DNA of 64,000 nucleotides from G965214625 sp965214625. GTDB lineage: Bacteria; Pseudomonadota; Gammaproteobacteria; Arenicellales; Poriferihabitantaceae. Positions within the stretch are counted from its first letter, which is position 1, and every line of letters starts with the position of its first letter. The DNA lies in contig OZ243962.1 in assembly GCA_965214625.1 (NCBI GenBank), forward strand, positions 1,612,001-1,676,000. Direction: 5' to 3'. Below are positions 44,494 through 54,403 of the stretch, in pieces. Made by a program: the position numbers and the translations under genes. The notes under the pieces were generated by a model, which saw only the letters and a list, made by a program, of their open reading frames with translations, searched no databases and was not told the DNA's origin.

Positions 44494-44910
44494 TTACGGT
44501 CCGACAATTTCAAAGCTGGAAGAAATTTCGGCGGTGTTTTCCAGCATCTTTGTAACAGAGCAATATTTCTCCTTGGACAAATCGATTGCCCGGGCGATTT
44601 TTTTGGGGTCCAGTTGATCGCCGGTTAGCCGGTAGTGGAGATGAATATGGGTAAATACGTTCGGTATTGTCTCGGCACGCTGTGCGTTGATTTCTATCTC
44701 GCAATGGCGGACCGATTGCCGTGATTTTTGCAGTATCAGCATGACGTCTATCGCACTGCAACCGCCGAGACCGGATAACACCACTTCCATCGGTCGTGCC
44801 CCCTTGTTCCCGCCCCCGACAGACGGTGCCCCGTCCATCGAAATGCAATGCCCATTGCCGGTGGTCGCCACAAAGTTGAGGTGGTCGTTTTGTGTTAACT
44901 TGACTTTCAT
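44494..44910 (-). CDS. OsmC family peroxidase-like protein
   Basis: This 138-residue protein starts at ATG 44910 (MKVKLTQNDHLNFVATTGNG). The two redox cysteines of OsmC/Ohr/YhfA proteins are in GLGGCSAIDVMLIL (about 56) and KYCSVTKML (about 118). It resembles the YhfA subgroup more than true Ohr. Probable role: defence against organic hydroperoxides. Confidence 0.88.
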   Translation of the reverse strand: MKVKLTQNDHLNFVATTGNGHCISMDGAPSVGGGNKGARPMEVVLSGLGGCSAIDVMLILQKSRQSVRHCEIEINAQRAETIPNVFTHIHLHYRLTGDQLDPKKIARAIDLSKEKYCSVTKMLENTAEISSSFEIVGP

Positions 44911-45057
44911 TCGTTCAAAGGAGAGGCCAATCAAGCCGTTGCGGCCATTCTACGCTACACCGGTGAGCATCAACAATCCCCATCCCTTGTCACATCCGCC
45001 ACCCAATGAAGTGGCCGATGTCCAGACCCGTCGGAAAATGGGTCGGCCGATCGAGCA

Positions 45058-45849
45058 TTAGGCGAGGAACAGTTGCTGCAGTTTCTCCCCGGGTACCGCT
45101 GCCCGCATCAAGGTTTCGCCCACCAGAAAACAGTGGACGCCGTGTCGTCTCATCAATTCGATGTCTGCTCGGGTTTTAATACCACTTTCTGTCACAATGA
45201 GACGGTCATCGGGAAGATGTTCCAGCAATTCAAGGGTTGTGTTCAGGGAACTTTGAAAGGTGCGAAGATTGCGATTGTTGATCCCAATCAACGGGCAGGG
45301 CAATTTCAGCGCCCGTTCCATTTCCCGTTCGTCGTGCACCTCGACCAGTACGTCCATCTGCAGTGCGTGGGCCAGTTCAGCCAGCTGTGCCAGCAACGTG
45401 TCTTCCAGTGCGGCAACAATCAACAGTACCGCATCGGCCCCGATCAACCGGGATTCGTAAATCTGATAGGGATCAACCATGAAATCTTTCCGCAGCACCG
45501 GAAGATTGGCGGCGCCCTTGGCGTGACGCAGGTTGCGGTCATGTCCTTGAAAATAGGACTCATCGGTTAAGACCGAGAGGCAGGTTGCGCCGTGCTCCGC
45601 ATAACTTCGTGCAATGTCATCCACGGAAAAGGATGCACGGATGATACCCTTGCTGGGAGACGCTTTTTTGATTTCAGCAATCACCGCCGCACGCCCCTGA
45701 TCAATATGACGCCGGATTGCGTTGACAAATCCGAGGGGGGGATCAAGCCGTTCACAAGCGCTTTTAATCGACGCCAACGATCGTCTGTTTTGCCGGATGC
45801 GGACGTCGGCAATCTTGTGTTGGAGAATTTGCTGCAGAATATCGCTCAT
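45058..45849 (-). CDS. trpC: Indole-3-glycerol-phosphate synthase
   Basis: This 263-residue TIM-barrel enzyme of tryptophan synthesis converts CdRP to indole-3-glycerol phosphate. Motifs: VIAEIKKASPSKGIIR (catalytic Lys region, about 56), VLTDESYFQG, VLRKDFMVDPYQIYESR, and LIGINNRNLRTF. It is a monofunctional TrpC without the TrpF domain. Its ATG overlaps the trpG stop (ATGA); trpD, usually between them, is missing. Confidence 0.96.
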   Translation of the reverse strand: MSDILQQILQHKIADVRIRQNRRSLASIKSACERLDPPLGFVNAIRRHIDQGRAAVIAEIKKASPSKGIIRASFSVDDIARSYAEHGATCLSVLTDESYFQGHDRNLRHAKGAANLPVLRKDFMVDPYQIYESRLIGADAVLLIVAALEDTLLAQLAELAHALQMDVLVEVHDEREMERALKLPCPLIGINNRNLRTFQSSLNTTLELLEHLPDDRLIVTESGIKTRADIELMRRHGVHCFLVGETLMRAAVPGEKLQQLFLA

Positions 45850-46421
45850 GTCGATCGGTATTGCATCAGAAAATTGTTGAGCATCTCATGACCGGATTCC
45901 GTCATTATCGATTCAGGATGAAACTGGACTCCTTCGACCGCAAGTTCGCGGTGCTTGATCGCCATAATTTCCCCGTCTTCGGTCCATGCCGTAATCTCAA
46001 AACAGCGGGGCAGGCTGCTCCTTTTGATCGCCAGCGAATGATAGCGGGTGGTTTCGAGGGGACTTTCAAGCCGGTTGAAAACCCCGACCCCGAGGTGTTC
46101 GACCGGGGACGTTTTGCCGTGCATCAGCTGTTTGGCATGGACGATCTCGCCACCGAAGGCCTGGGCGATGCTCTGGTGGCCCAGGCAGACGCCCAAAATG
46201 GGTATTTCCCCGGCGAAGGCCTGGACGGCACTGACTGAAATGCCCGCATCGTCGGGTGTGCAGGGTCCCGGAGAAAGCACCAGATAGGCAGGGGACAGGT
46301 CGGCAATCTGTTCGAGCGTGATTTGATCATTTCGCACAACCGTTGCTTCTTCCCCCAATTCCCCGAAATACTGTACCAGGTTGTAGGTAAAAGAGTCGTA
46401 GTTGTCAATCATCAGGAGCAT
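45846..46421 (-). CDS. trpG: Anthranilate synthase glutamine amidotransferase subunit
   Basis: This 191-residue class I amidotransferase supplies ammonia to TrpE (and often PabB). It begins MLLMIDNYDSFTYNLVQYFG. The nucleophile is in GVCLGHQSIAQAFG (about 80), with the His-Glu pair in VQFHPESIMTE near 170. It overlaps the end of trpE by 17 nt and the start of trpC by 4 nt. Confidence 0.95.
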   Translation of the reverse strand: MLLMIDNYDSFTYNLVQYFGELGEEATVVRNDQITLEQIADLSPAYLVLSPGPCTPDDAGISVSAVQAFAGEIPILGVCLGHQSIAQAFGGEIVHAKQLMHGKTSPVEHLGVGVFNRLESPLETTRYHSLAIKRSSLPRCFEITAWTEDGEIMAIKHRELAVEGVQFHPESIMTESGHEMLNNFLMQYRST

Positions 46422-47925
46422 CGTCCGGTCCCCCTTGGATTAACGGTTTGTTTAAACCGTAATTCGCCATTCTCGCGGCATGAAGCACCGCCTTGCCCTT
46501 GTCCATCGTTTCTTTCCACTCGGTCCGGGGATCAGAGTCCGCTACGATCCCGGCCCCAACCTGTATATAAACCGTCTGGTCCTTAATCAAAGCGGTCCGA
46601 ATCGCAATCGCCAGGTCCATATTGCCGTTCCAGCCGATATAACCGATGGCGCCGGAATAGACCCCCCGTTTATCCGGCTCCAGTTCTTCGATGAGTTCCA
46701 TCGCCCGAATCTTCGGTGCCCCGGACAGGGTACCTGCGGGAAAAGTCGCTTTCAGGACATCAAGGGCATCGAGCTCGGGGCGGATTTTCCCGGTCACATT
46801 CGAGACAATGTGCATCACGTGAGAATACTTTTCAATGGTCATTTTATCGGTCAGCTTGACGGTGCCGATTCGAGAGACCCGCCCGACATCATTACGCCCC
46901 AGATCAATGAGCATGAGATGCTCGGCCAGTTCTTTGCTGTCTGACAACAGGTCGTGTGCCAGCGCGGCATCGTGTTTTTCCGAATCGCCCCGAGGCCGGG
47001 TTCCCGCCAGGGGACGAAGGGTGATTTCACCGTCTTCCAGCCGCACTAAAATCTCGGGGGAGGACCCCGCGATGTGAAAGTCCTGGAGATGCAAATAGTA
47101 CATGTAAGGAGACGGGTTCAATGTTCTCAAGGCACGGTACAGGTCAATGGGCGGTGCCTGGTAACGCAGCGACAGCCGCTGGGACAGGACAATCTGAAAG
47201 GCATCGCCGTCAAAAATATATTGACGGCATTTCTCAACCGCCGATTGAAACAGCGCTTTTGGAAATGAGGAGGCAACCTCCGTCTCATCGGACCGATGAG
47301 ACGGCTTTCCGGGGACGGGTGCAGGGAGCCCCTGGCTGAGTTGTCCGAGCAAACGGCTCAGTCGGGCCTGGCCGGCTTCCCAGGCGTCGGGTTGCCCGGG
47401 GTCCACGTGAACGATGACGAAAAGACGGCCCGACAGGTTGTCAAAAACCACGATTTCCTGAGAAACCATCAACAGAATATCGGGGGCATCAATGGGGTCC
47501 TTGACCGGATGGGCGCCCAGATGCGGTTCGATATAACTAACCGTATCATAGCCAAAAAAGCCGACCAGTCCACCACTGAATCGCGGCAGTTCGGGTAGCT
47601 CGGGGACTACAAAGCGCGTTTGAAATTGTTTTATTTCTTCCAGCGGATCATCACAGTAATGATGCCGGGTCAACTGGCCGTTTTCGATAAGGGAAAGCTG
47701 CCGGTTTCTGACCTCAAGGCGATTATCCGACGGCAGACCGATGATGGAGTAACGGCCCCACTTTTCGCCGCCTTGCACCGATTCGAGCAAATAGCTGTAG
47801 GGACGGTTAGCGAGTTTCAGGTAGGTGCTGAGCGGCGTCTCGAGATCAGCGAGCACTTCCTGAACGAGCGGAATTCGGTTATAGCCCGATTGGGCGTACC
47901 GATCAAATTGTTTTTGATTGAGCAT
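46405..47925 (-). CDS. trpE: Anthranilate synthase component I
   Basis: This 506-residue chorismate-binding enzyme makes anthranilate. The N-terminal part holds a likely Trp-feedback segment (YLLESVQGGEKWGRYSIIG). Catalytic stretches are RPLAGTRPRG, DLGRNDVGRVSRIGTV, FPAGTLSGAPKIRAMELI and YIQVGAGIVADSDP. The first structural gene of trpE-trpG-trpC. The upstream gene rpe is 354 bp away. Confidence 0.96.
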   Translation of the reverse strand: MLNQKQFDRYAQSGYNRIPLVQEVLADLETPLSTYLKLANRPYSYLLESVQGGEKWGRYSIIGLPSDNRLEVRNRQLSLIENGQLTRHHYCDDPLEEIKQFQTRFVVPELPELPRFSGGLVGFFGYDTVSYIEPHLGAHPVKDPIDAPDILLMVSQEIVVFDNLSGRLFVIVHVDPGQPDAWEAGQARLSRLLGQLSQGLPAPVPGKPSHRSDETEVASSFPKALFQSAVEKCRQYIFDGDAFQIVLSQRLSLRYQAPPIDLYRALRTLNPSPYMYYLHLQDFHIAGSSPEILVRLEDGEITLRPLAGTRPRGDSEKHDAALAHDLLSDSKELAEHLMLIDLGRNDVGRVSRIGTVKLTDKMTIEKYSHVMHIVSNVTGKIRPELDALDVLKATFPAGTLSGAPKIRAMELIEELEPDKRGVYSGAIGYIGWNGNMDLAIAIRTALIKDQTVYIQVGAGIVADSDPRTEWKETMDKGKAVLHAARMANYGLNKPLIQGGPDDAPDD

Positions 47926-48278
47926 AACGGGATCACTGGGAAATGGAAAACGACAAAAAACCGGCTGGATTCACCAGTTACGCCATCGCAAGGTCAACGC
48001 GTCGTCAGTTTTAGATTGTCCAGTAATGATGTCACGCATCGGATCGAGCGGTCAGTGCGGAAAGATCAACAGCGGGGTAGTGTACTGAAAGCCGGTATGA
48101 CCTTCAAGGTGAACGGCACGCCAATCGAAAACGGGCTTTTCGGGTCTCGATGGCGTTGGTCGATGATGGGCTGTCTTGATCGATGCCGCGTCGGGCCCCG
48201 TTGTGTGCCTTGTCCACCGCAAGGCAGCGACACCGCCCTCAGGCGAAACGGGCCGCTGGTCGGTCGCGATAACGCCGA
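47926..48278. other. 353-bp gap between trpE and rpe
   Basis: No convincing gene is seen. In related genomes the phosphatase gene gph often lies between rpe and trpE; no trace was found here. No leader peptide with repeated Trp codons was recognised, so trp attenuation is not supported by what can be read. Confidence 0.5.
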
Positions 48279-48968
48279 TTATCTTGCCCGGGCAAGTTGC
48301 TGGCGCAGCTGTCTGATGACCGAATCGTAACGGTTTTCATCCGACGCCTTGGCGGCACCGAAAACCGCACTGCCGGCGACAAAAGTATCGGCGCCTGCGC
48401 GGGCGATTTCGGCGATGTTGTCTACCTTGACGCCGCCGTCTATCTCAAGTCGGATGTCCCGGCCGCTGTTGTCGATCAGCGTGCGGGCCTGTCTTAGCTT
48501 GTCCAGCGTCGAAGGAATGAAACCTTGACCGCCAAAACCGGGATTGACCGACATCAACAAAATCAGGTCAACCTTGTCGATGACGTATTGCAGGCTATCA
48601 AGCGGGGTTGCGGGATTGAAAACCAGGCCGGCCCGACAGTGATGCTGGTGAATAAGTTGCAATGTGCGGTCAATATGATCCGAGGCTTCCGGGTGGAAGG
48701 TAATATAGTTTGCGCCGGCCTGGGCAAAGTCCGGAATGATGCGGTCCACCGGCTTGACCATCAAGTGGACGTCGATGGGGGCGGTGATGCCGAAGTCTCG
48801 CAACGCCTTGCAGACCAGCGGACCGATGGTCAGATTCGGTACGTAGTGATTATCCATCACATCAAAATGGATCATGTCTGCCCCGGCGTTCAGCACATGC
48901 TCAACCTCTTCCCCCAGCCGGGCGAAATCGGCCGAAAGAATGGAGGGCGCGATAATGAAGTCGGTCAT
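48279..48968 (-). CDS. rpe: Ribulose-phosphate 3-epimerase
   Basis: This 229-residue TIM-barrel enzyme interconverts ribulose-5-phosphate and xylulose-5-phosphate. It uses ATG 48968 (MTDFIIAPSILSADFARLGE); an upstream ATG at 49004 would add 12 residues. Metal ligands are in IHFDVMDNHYVPNLTIGP and VDVHLMVK-like DVHLMVKPV; the phosphate loop is LEIDGGVKVDN and the end of the barrel AGSAVFGA. Confidence 0.95.
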   Translation of the reverse strand: MTDFIIAPSILSADFARLGEEVEHVLNAGADMIHFDVMDNHYVPNLTIGPLVCKALRDFGITAPIDVHLMVKPVDRIIPDFAQAGANYITFHPEASDHIDRTLQLIHQHHCRAGLVFNPATPLDSLQYVIDKVDLILLMSVNPGFGGQGFIPSTLDKLRQARTLIDNSGRDIRLEIDGGVKVDNIAEIARAGADTFVAGSAVFGAAKASDENRYDSVIRQLRQQLARAR

Positions 48969-49031
48969 GTCGTCGAAATCCGGCAGAAAGTGGCTCACCG
49001 CCATACTATATCAGGCCAGTGACCCGGGCCG

Positions 49032-50399
49032 TTACTGGATCACCAGGAAAAGCGCCCGGTCATTGCGTATCAGCTTGATCAGCAACACCCCTTCAGATTG
49101 TTTGACGATGTTCTTCATGTCGGTGACAGAGGCAACAGGCTGACGGTTGATGCTGACAATGATATCGCCTTTTTTCAGCCCGGAGGTGGCGGCCTCGCTG
49201 CCAGGTTCCATGTCGATGATCTCGACCCCCCCGGAAAGCGTCGATGTGGGTTCGATTGGTTGGAAGCGGGCACCGTGCAACCGCTTTATCCGGGTGTTGT
49301 CTGCGCCCGCCAAGTCCTCCAGTGGCGTGATGCGCACGGTGACGTTATTCAAAGCGCCGTCACGATAGAACTCCACCTCCGCCTCCGTGCCGGCCCGCAG
49401 CAGGCCGACGGCATTTCTCAGATCCATGCTGTTTTCAATCGTAACGCCGTTGAAACGGACAATGACGTCGCCTTCTTGAATCCCCTTTTGCTCTGCGGCA
49501 GAGCCGGGCACCACCTGTGAGACCACGGTGCCTTTCTTGCCGCTGATCCCGAACGCATCGGCCAATGAAGGGGTCAGATTCTGCATGATCACGCCGAGCA
49601 GTCCGCGCTGTACCTCACCGTGTTCGATCAACTGGCGCATCAGGCTTTTGACCATGTTGACCGGAATAGACAGCCCGATTCCGACACTGCCGCCGGTCCG
49701 TGACAAAATGGCCGTGTTGATGCCCACCAATTCCCCGCGAAGATTCACCAGCGCGCCGCCGGAGTTTCCGATGTTGATGGAGGCATCCGTTTGTATGAAG
49801 TCTTCATAGCCCTCAATGCCCAGTCCGCTTCGCCCTAAAGCACTGACAATCCCGGAAGTCACGGTCTGGCTCAGTCCGAACGGACTGCCGATTGCAATGA
49901 CAAAGTCGCCAACACTCAGCTTGTCCGAGTCGCCCATTGCGATCTCCTGCAGACGGTCACTGTCGACCTGGATGACGGCCACATCGCTGGCTTCATCGGA
50001 ACCGACCAATTGGGCCTCCAGCGTGAGGCCCTCTTTGGTGGTCACCGAAATTTCATCCGCCTTGTCGATCACATGCTGATTGGTCACGATATAGCCGTTC
50101 TGGGCATCCACGATGACACCCGACCCCAGACTGTTGGTTTGGCGTTGCGGCGACCGGTTGAAAAAGCGCCGGAAATACGGGTCTTGCATCAGCGGATTGT
50201 CCTCAATCCGGATGCGGGTTGTTGTGGAAATATTGACGACTGCCGGTTGCACCTGGCTGAGCATCGGCGCGAAACTCGGGAGACCCTCGCTGTTGAGCAT
50301 CAGTGGCAATGCGGCGAAACTGCACTTGACCAGCGCAAAGGATAAGACAGCCAGGCCAAGCGAAACCGGATAGGCTGCTTTCGATCGAAATGTTTTCAT
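49032..50399 (-). CDS. degQ: Periplasmic serine endoprotease, DegQ/DegP family
   Basis: This 455-residue protease/chaperone of the envelope starts at ATG 50399 with a signal peptide (residues 1-28). The catalytic triad is His in TNQHVIDKAD, Asp in DEASDVAVIQV and Ser in NIGNSGGALVNL. Two PDZ domains follow (about 265-350 and 370-455). The Q-linker is short, closer to DegQ or MucD than to DegP. It would degrade misfolded periplasmic proteins. Confidence 0.93.
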   Translation of the reverse strand: MKTFRSKAAYPVSLGLAVLSFALVKCSFAALPLMLNSEGLPSFAPMLSQVQPAVVNISTTTRIRIEDNPLMQDPYFRRFFNRSPQRQTNSLGSGVIVDAQNGYIVTNQHVIDKADEISVTTKEGLTLEAQLVGSDEASDVAVIQVDSDRLQEIAMGDSDKLSVGDFVIAIGSPFGLSQTVTSGIVSALGRSGLGIEGYEDFIQTDASINIGNSGGALVNLRGELVGINTAILSRTGGSVGIGLSIPVNMVKSLMRQLIEHGEVQRGLLGVIMQNLTPSLADAFGISGKKGTVVSQVVPGSAAEQKGIQEGDVIVRFNGVTIENSMDLRNAVGLLRAGTEAEVEFYRDGALNNVTVRITPLEDLAGADNTRIKRLHGARFQPIEPTSTLSGGVEIIDMEPGSEAATSGLKKGDIIVSINRQPVASVTDMKNIVKQSEGVLLIKLIRNDRALFLVIQ

Positions 50400-50573
50400 A
50401 CGGCGTATTTTAAGCTGAATCCGGATGATTTCGTACCGTCGTCTCATCGTTCCGCCCGATTCGGTCGGGCGCATCACCCCCTTTCACCGCATCGCGGTCA
50501 GGGTGACCGGTTTCGGGCCCATCGGTTGAAACAGGGATGCTTGATGGGGACGGGATGATCTCAATGGCGCCGG

Positions 50574-51425
50574 TCAATGTTGGGTTGATGCCAAAAGGTG
50601 CGTGACAACCGGGGACCGATAGCCGTCTTCGCGGTAGGTGATGGGGAAAAAACTTTCATCCATGACGGTACAGCCGAACCGTTTGTAGCGACTGTATATC
50701 GGCCCAATGCGGGTCGGATGGAATGCGCTGTCGCTGGACATGCAGTGGGCAACGACTGACCGGCGGGGGGAACCGGAGCGATTGGTGCCGGAGCCGTGCC
50801 AGGTCCGGCCATGGTGGAAAACGGCGTCCCCTGCCTGTACGGTTATCTTGTCGATCTTGTAGTCTTTGACCGACAACTGCCTTGCCGTGTACCGCAGCCC
50901 CTCGTGATAATCCGGGGGTGCGTGGAACGCGAACGTTCGATGCTGGACCGGCCAGTGATGGGAACCGGGGACATACTCGATGGTGCCACCCTGCTCGGTA
51001 GTGTCATCCAGCGCCATCCAACAGGTGATCAGGTCGGACGGAACGATCCAGTCCTGGTAGGCATCATCCTGGTGAAACCCCAGCGGCTTGGCCTGCGGGG
51101 GCTTCCAGATCACATTGTCCTGATTGATGCGGGTCCCCGGCCACTGCATTAATGTGGCACACGCCTTGCCGACGGATTCGCGCAATACCAGCTTTGCGAT
51201 AAGGGTGTCGGACTTCCAGCCATTGCAAATCTGCCGGGTATGCTGTTCATCCGAAACACCGTATCGCCAGTTCCATTCGTCAGGCTGCAGTCCGGTTTCG
51301 AACTCACCCCGAAAGAGTGGCTCGAACCGGGCGCGCGCAGCAGCGACCAGGGGTTTGGGCACAAAACCGGAGACAATGAGATACCCCTTGCGGTGAAAAG
51401 CGGTCAGTTGGTGGGGTGTAAACAT
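50574..51425 (-). CDS. Phytanoyl-CoA dioxygenase (PhyH) family protein
   Basis: This 283-residue Fe(II)/2-oxoglutarate oxygenase has the facial triad HxD in LGFHQDDAYQD (about 117) and distal His in AVFHHGRTWHGSG (about 205). The 2-oxoglutarate-binding Arg is in GSPRRSVVAHCM. The N-terminal FHRKGYLIVSGFV is typical of PhyH proteins. Substrates of the family range from phytanoyl-CoA to ectoine and phosphonates; none is indicated by the neighbours. Confidence 0.88.
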   Translation of the reverse strand: MFTPHQLTAFHRKGYLIVSGFVPKPLVAAARARFEPLFRGEFETGLQPDEWNWRYGVSDEQHTRQICNGWKSDTLIAKLVLRESVGKACATLMQWPGTRINQDNVIWKPPQAKPLGFHQDDAYQDWIVPSDLITCWMALDDTTEQGGTIEYVPGSHHWPVQHRTFAFHAPPDYHEGLRYTARQLSVKDYKIDKITVQAGDAVFHHGRTWHGSGTNRSGSPRRSVVAHCMSSDSAFHPTRIGPIYSRYKRFGCTVMDESFFPITYREDGYRSPVVTHLLASTQH

Positions 51426-51627
51426 AAAATCAGTGCAATGGCGTTCGTTGCCGGAGCGGCGTGTATCCTGATTTCAGCAACCCCACCGGGAACCCGGCCG
51501 ATCCACCGAACACGGCTGTGATGGAACTTGAGCGGATTGTTTTGCAGGCCAATTGAGCGACTAATGGAGCGATTTTCGCATACCTCTGTTATGATAGACG
51601 AATATCCGCAAATAATCATAGTAGGTC

Positions 51628-53028
51628 ATGCAGCAATTCGACGTAATTATCATCGGTAGTGGTCCAGCGGGCAAAACAGCGGCGATCCAGGCGGCGAAAC
51701 TGGGCAGAAATGTGGCGATAATCGATGGCATGCCGCAGATTGGCGGGGTCTGTGTTCATACCGGAACGGTGCCAAGCAAAACATTGCGGGAAACCGTATT
51801 GAACCTGACCGGGTGGCGCGAGCGGGGATTTTACGGGCGGTCTTACCGGGTGAAAGCGGATATCAAGGCAGAGGACCTGATGCAAAGGCTGAACATGACC
51901 CTGCAAAGTGAGGTCGATGTGCTTGAGGACCATCTGGTTCGAAACGGAGTGAGTATTTTTCAGGGATATGGTCGATTCACCAGTGACAAGGTGGTGACTG
52001 TGGACACCGTGACCGGAGACACCGTCGCGTTGAGTGCCGAACGCTTCATCATCACGGTGGGAACGAAGACGTATCGACCGGACTACGTCCCGTTTAACGG
52101 CGAGTCGGTTATCGACAGTGATGAAGTGACCTACATGAAAAAATTGCCCCGCTCATTGATCGTCATCGGTGCCGGCGTGGTCGGGGTGGAATATGCGACC
52201 ATCTTCAAAACGCTGGATATTAACGTGACCCTGATTGAGCCCAGAGAGACCATGCTGGATTTTGTTGATCAGGAAATATTGATGCATTTTCGTCACGACA
52301 TTATTGATGATGGTCTGCGATTGCAGTTTGGCCAGAAAGTGACCAAGATCGAATGTCGCAAGAACGGGTCTTGCATTGTGCGCCTGGACAGCAATCGGGC
52401 GATCGCGGCCGACATGGTGTTGTTTGCGGCCGGTCGTGTTGGCGCAACCGACAACCTGGGGTTGCAGGAAATCGGATTGAAGGTAGATCACCGGGGACGG
52501 TTGAGCGTCAACAAAAAATTTCAAACCAGTCTCCCTCATATTTATGCGGCAGGGGATGTCATCGGGTTCCCGAGCCTGGCTTCGACATCACTGGAACAAG
52601 GCAGAATTGCGGTATTGAACGCGCTTGGACAGCCCTGTCACAAGACGCCGGAATATTTTCCTTACGGGATCTATTCGGTGCCGGAAATGTCATCCGTTGG
52701 CATGAGCGAGGATGACGTGATCAAACGCAAAATCCCCTATGAAATCGGCATTGTCCCCCTGCGGGAAACCTCCCGGGGAAAAGTCATGGGATTGCAGTCC
52801 GGGCTGATGAAAATGGTGTTTTCTATCAAGTCCCGACGGCTGCTTGGCGTCCATATCGTGGGTGAAGGCGCGACCGAACTGATCCATATCGGCCAGGCGG
52901 TGCTGACGTTAAAGGGGACACTGGACTATTTTCTGGAAAATGCGTTCAATTACCCAACCCTGGCGGAAGCCTACAAGATCGGCGCACTGCATGCCCACAA
53001 TAGAATGGTGGCGCTTGAAGAAGCGTAA
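51628..53028 (+). CDS. sthA: Soluble pyridine nucleotide transhydrogenase
   Basis: This 466-residue flavoprotein transfers hydride between NADPH and NAD+. It begins DVIIIGSGPAGKTAAIQAAKLG (FAD site). The active-site stretch is GGVCVHTGTVPSKTLRE: only one cysteine, as in SthA and unlike the Cys pair of lipoamide or glutathione reductases, which fixes the assignment. NAD(P) site: LIVIGAGVVGVEYATIF. The hlyU-like gene starts 20 bp downstream. Confidence 0.95.
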   Translation: MQQFDVIIIGSGPAGKTAAIQAAKLGRNVAIIDGMPQIGGVCVHTGTVPSKTLRETVLNLTGWRERGFYGRSYRVKADIKAEDLMQRLNMTLQSEVDVLEDHLVRNGVSIFQGYGRFTSDKVVTVDTVTGDTVALSAERFIITVGTKTYRPDYVPFNGESVIDSDEVTYMKKLPRSLIVIGAGVVGVEYATIFKTLDINVTLIEPRETMLDFVDQEILMHFRHDIIDDGLRLQFGQKVTKIECRKNGSCIVRLDSNRAIAADMVLFAAGRVGATDNLGLQEIGLKVDHRGRLSVNKKFQTSLPHIYAAGDVIGFPSLASTSLEQGRIAVLNALGQPCHKTPEYFPYGIYSVPEMSSVGMSEDDVIKRKIPYEIGIVPLRETSRGKVMGLQSGLMKMVFSIKSRRLLGVHIVGEGATELIHIGQAVLTLKGTLDYFLENAFNYPTLAEAYKIGALHAHNRMVALEEA

Positions 53029-53048
53029 ACCATAATTGAGCGGTCACG

Positions 53049-53333
53049 ATGATCGGATTTCTGAAGTCGTTGTTTCCCGAGACCCGTTCCGGGCAAACGG
53101 AGCGGCCGGAAAAAACGGTTGAGCATAACGGGTATTGCATCACGCCCTGCCCGAAACAGACAGGGAACGGCTGGTCAACTGAAGCCACCATAAAAAAGGA
53201 AATCAAGGGTGAAGTCAAAACCCATCATTTCATTCGAGCCGATTCGAATACGACAAAAGAATCGGCCGTGCAACTGGTGATCAGCAAGGCACGAACCACC
53301 ATCGATCAGCTGGGGGAGCGGATTTTCAACTGA
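53049..53333 (+). CDS. HlyU-family small protein
   Basis: This 94-residue protein matches the HlyU family: start MIGFLKSLFPE, then VEHNGYCITPCPKQ, KEIKGEVKTHHFIRADS, and the end KARTTIDQLGERIF. In Vibrio, HlyU activates haemolysin genes by displacing H-NS. Most HlyU-like proteins in other bacteria have no known role, so no regulatory target is claimed. It follows sthA by 20 bp, probably co-transcribed. Confidence 0.85.
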   Translation: MIGFLKSLFPETRSGQTERPEKTVEHNGYCITPCPKQTGNGWSTEATIKKEIKGEVKTHHFIRADSNTTKESAVQLVISKARTTIDQLGERIFN

Positions 53334-53419
53334 CATCGCGCGGTCGCGCACAACGCATTTTGCGCTGCCGGTTTTTCAACACCCGGGGGGTCCATCGGGT
53401 CCGCTGAAACCGTCCGGGG

Positions 53420-54403
53420 TCACGGCACCAGCACGGTCGAACCGGTGGTCTGCCTGTTTTCAAGATCACCATGCGCATCGGCGGCATCGGACAAGGCGTA
53501 TTCCTGGTTAACCGACACGTTGACTGCTCCCGAGGCCACCACATCGAACAACGCCTCGGCCGATTCCACCAGGTCCGCCCGACTCGCGGTATAGTTGAAT
53601 AATGTCGGTCGGGTCAAAAAAAGCGAGCCTTTGGCACTGAGCATCGAGACATCAAAGGGCGCGACCGGTCCGGATGACTGGCCGAACGACACCATGGTTC
53701 CACGCATCTGCAAACAGTCGAGCGAAGACAGAAAGGTGGACTGGCCGACCGAGTCATAGACGACGGGGACCCCTTGCCCGTCGGTCAGCGCCTTGACCTG
53801 ATCGACAAAGTTGTCCCGGGTATAGATGATCGGATGATCACAGCCGTTTTGTCTGGCCAGCTGCGCCTTTGCCTCGGAACCCACCGTGCCAATCACCGTG
53901 GCACCGAGATGTTTTGCCCACTGACAGGCGATCAGCCCGACCCCGCCGGCAACGGCGTGAAACAAAATCGTATCACCGGGCTTGACCTGGACGGTGCGGT
54001 GCAACAAATAGTACGCGGTCATCCCTTTGAGCATGATCGATGCCGCGGTTTTGTCGCTGAGGCCGGCTTTGATCTTGACCAGGCGGTGCGCCGCGATGTT
54101 TCGTGCTTCGGCATAGGCACCAAGCGGGGGTGAGGCATAGGCAACGCGGTCTCCAATCGCGAACGCCTCCACATCGTGGCCCAGTTGTTCGACAATGCCC
54201 GCGCCTTCCAGACCGGGTGTAAAAGGCAATTGCGGTGGTGGATAGGCGCCCGTTCTAAAATAAATATCGATAAAATTCAGCCCGATCGCGGTATGGCGGA
54301 CCTGAACCTCACCCGGTCCGGGGTCCGGGAGCGCGACAGATTCCCACTGCATGACTTCTTTGGGGCCGGTCTGGTGAACCCGAATACGTTGCGTCATTTT
54401 CAT
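53420..54403 (-). CDS. qorA: NADPH:quinone oxidoreductase (QorA-type, MDR superfamily)
   Basis: This 327-residue zinc-free medium-chain reductase begins MKMTQRIRVHQTGPKEV (ATG 54403). Marks: HTAIGLNFIDIYFRTG (about 44), the NADPH motif ILFHAVAGGVGLIACQWAKHLG (about 140-161, quoted in part: HAVAGGVGLIACQWA), and YDSVGQSTFLSSLDCL. It reduces quinones by one electron or related enones in E. coli. It is divergent from the enolase-superfamily gene, with 146 bp between the starts. Confidence 0.93.
   Translation of the reverse strand: MKMTQRIRVHQTGPKEVMQWESVALPDPGPGEVQVRHTAIGLNFIDIYFRTGAYPPPQLPFTPGLEGAGIVEQLGHDVEAFAIGDRVAYASPPLGAYAEARNIAAHRLVKIKAGLSDKTAASIMLKGMTAYYLLHRTVQVKPGDTILFHAVAGGVGLIACQWAKHLGATVIGTVGSEAKAQLARQNGCDHPIIYTRDNFVDQVKALTDGQGVPVVYDSVGQSTFLSSLDCLQMRGTMVSFGQSSGPVAPFDVSMLSAKGSLFLTRPTLFNYTASRADLVESAEALFDVVASGAVNVSVNQEYALSDAADAHGDLENRQTTGSTVLVP

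Noticed and set aside
39631..51425. PhnZ plus PhyH as a two-step phosphonate degradation pair
   Set aside because: The genes are 10 kb apart, not co-transcribed, and the HD protein lacks PhnZ lid residues; no phosphonate transporter is present.
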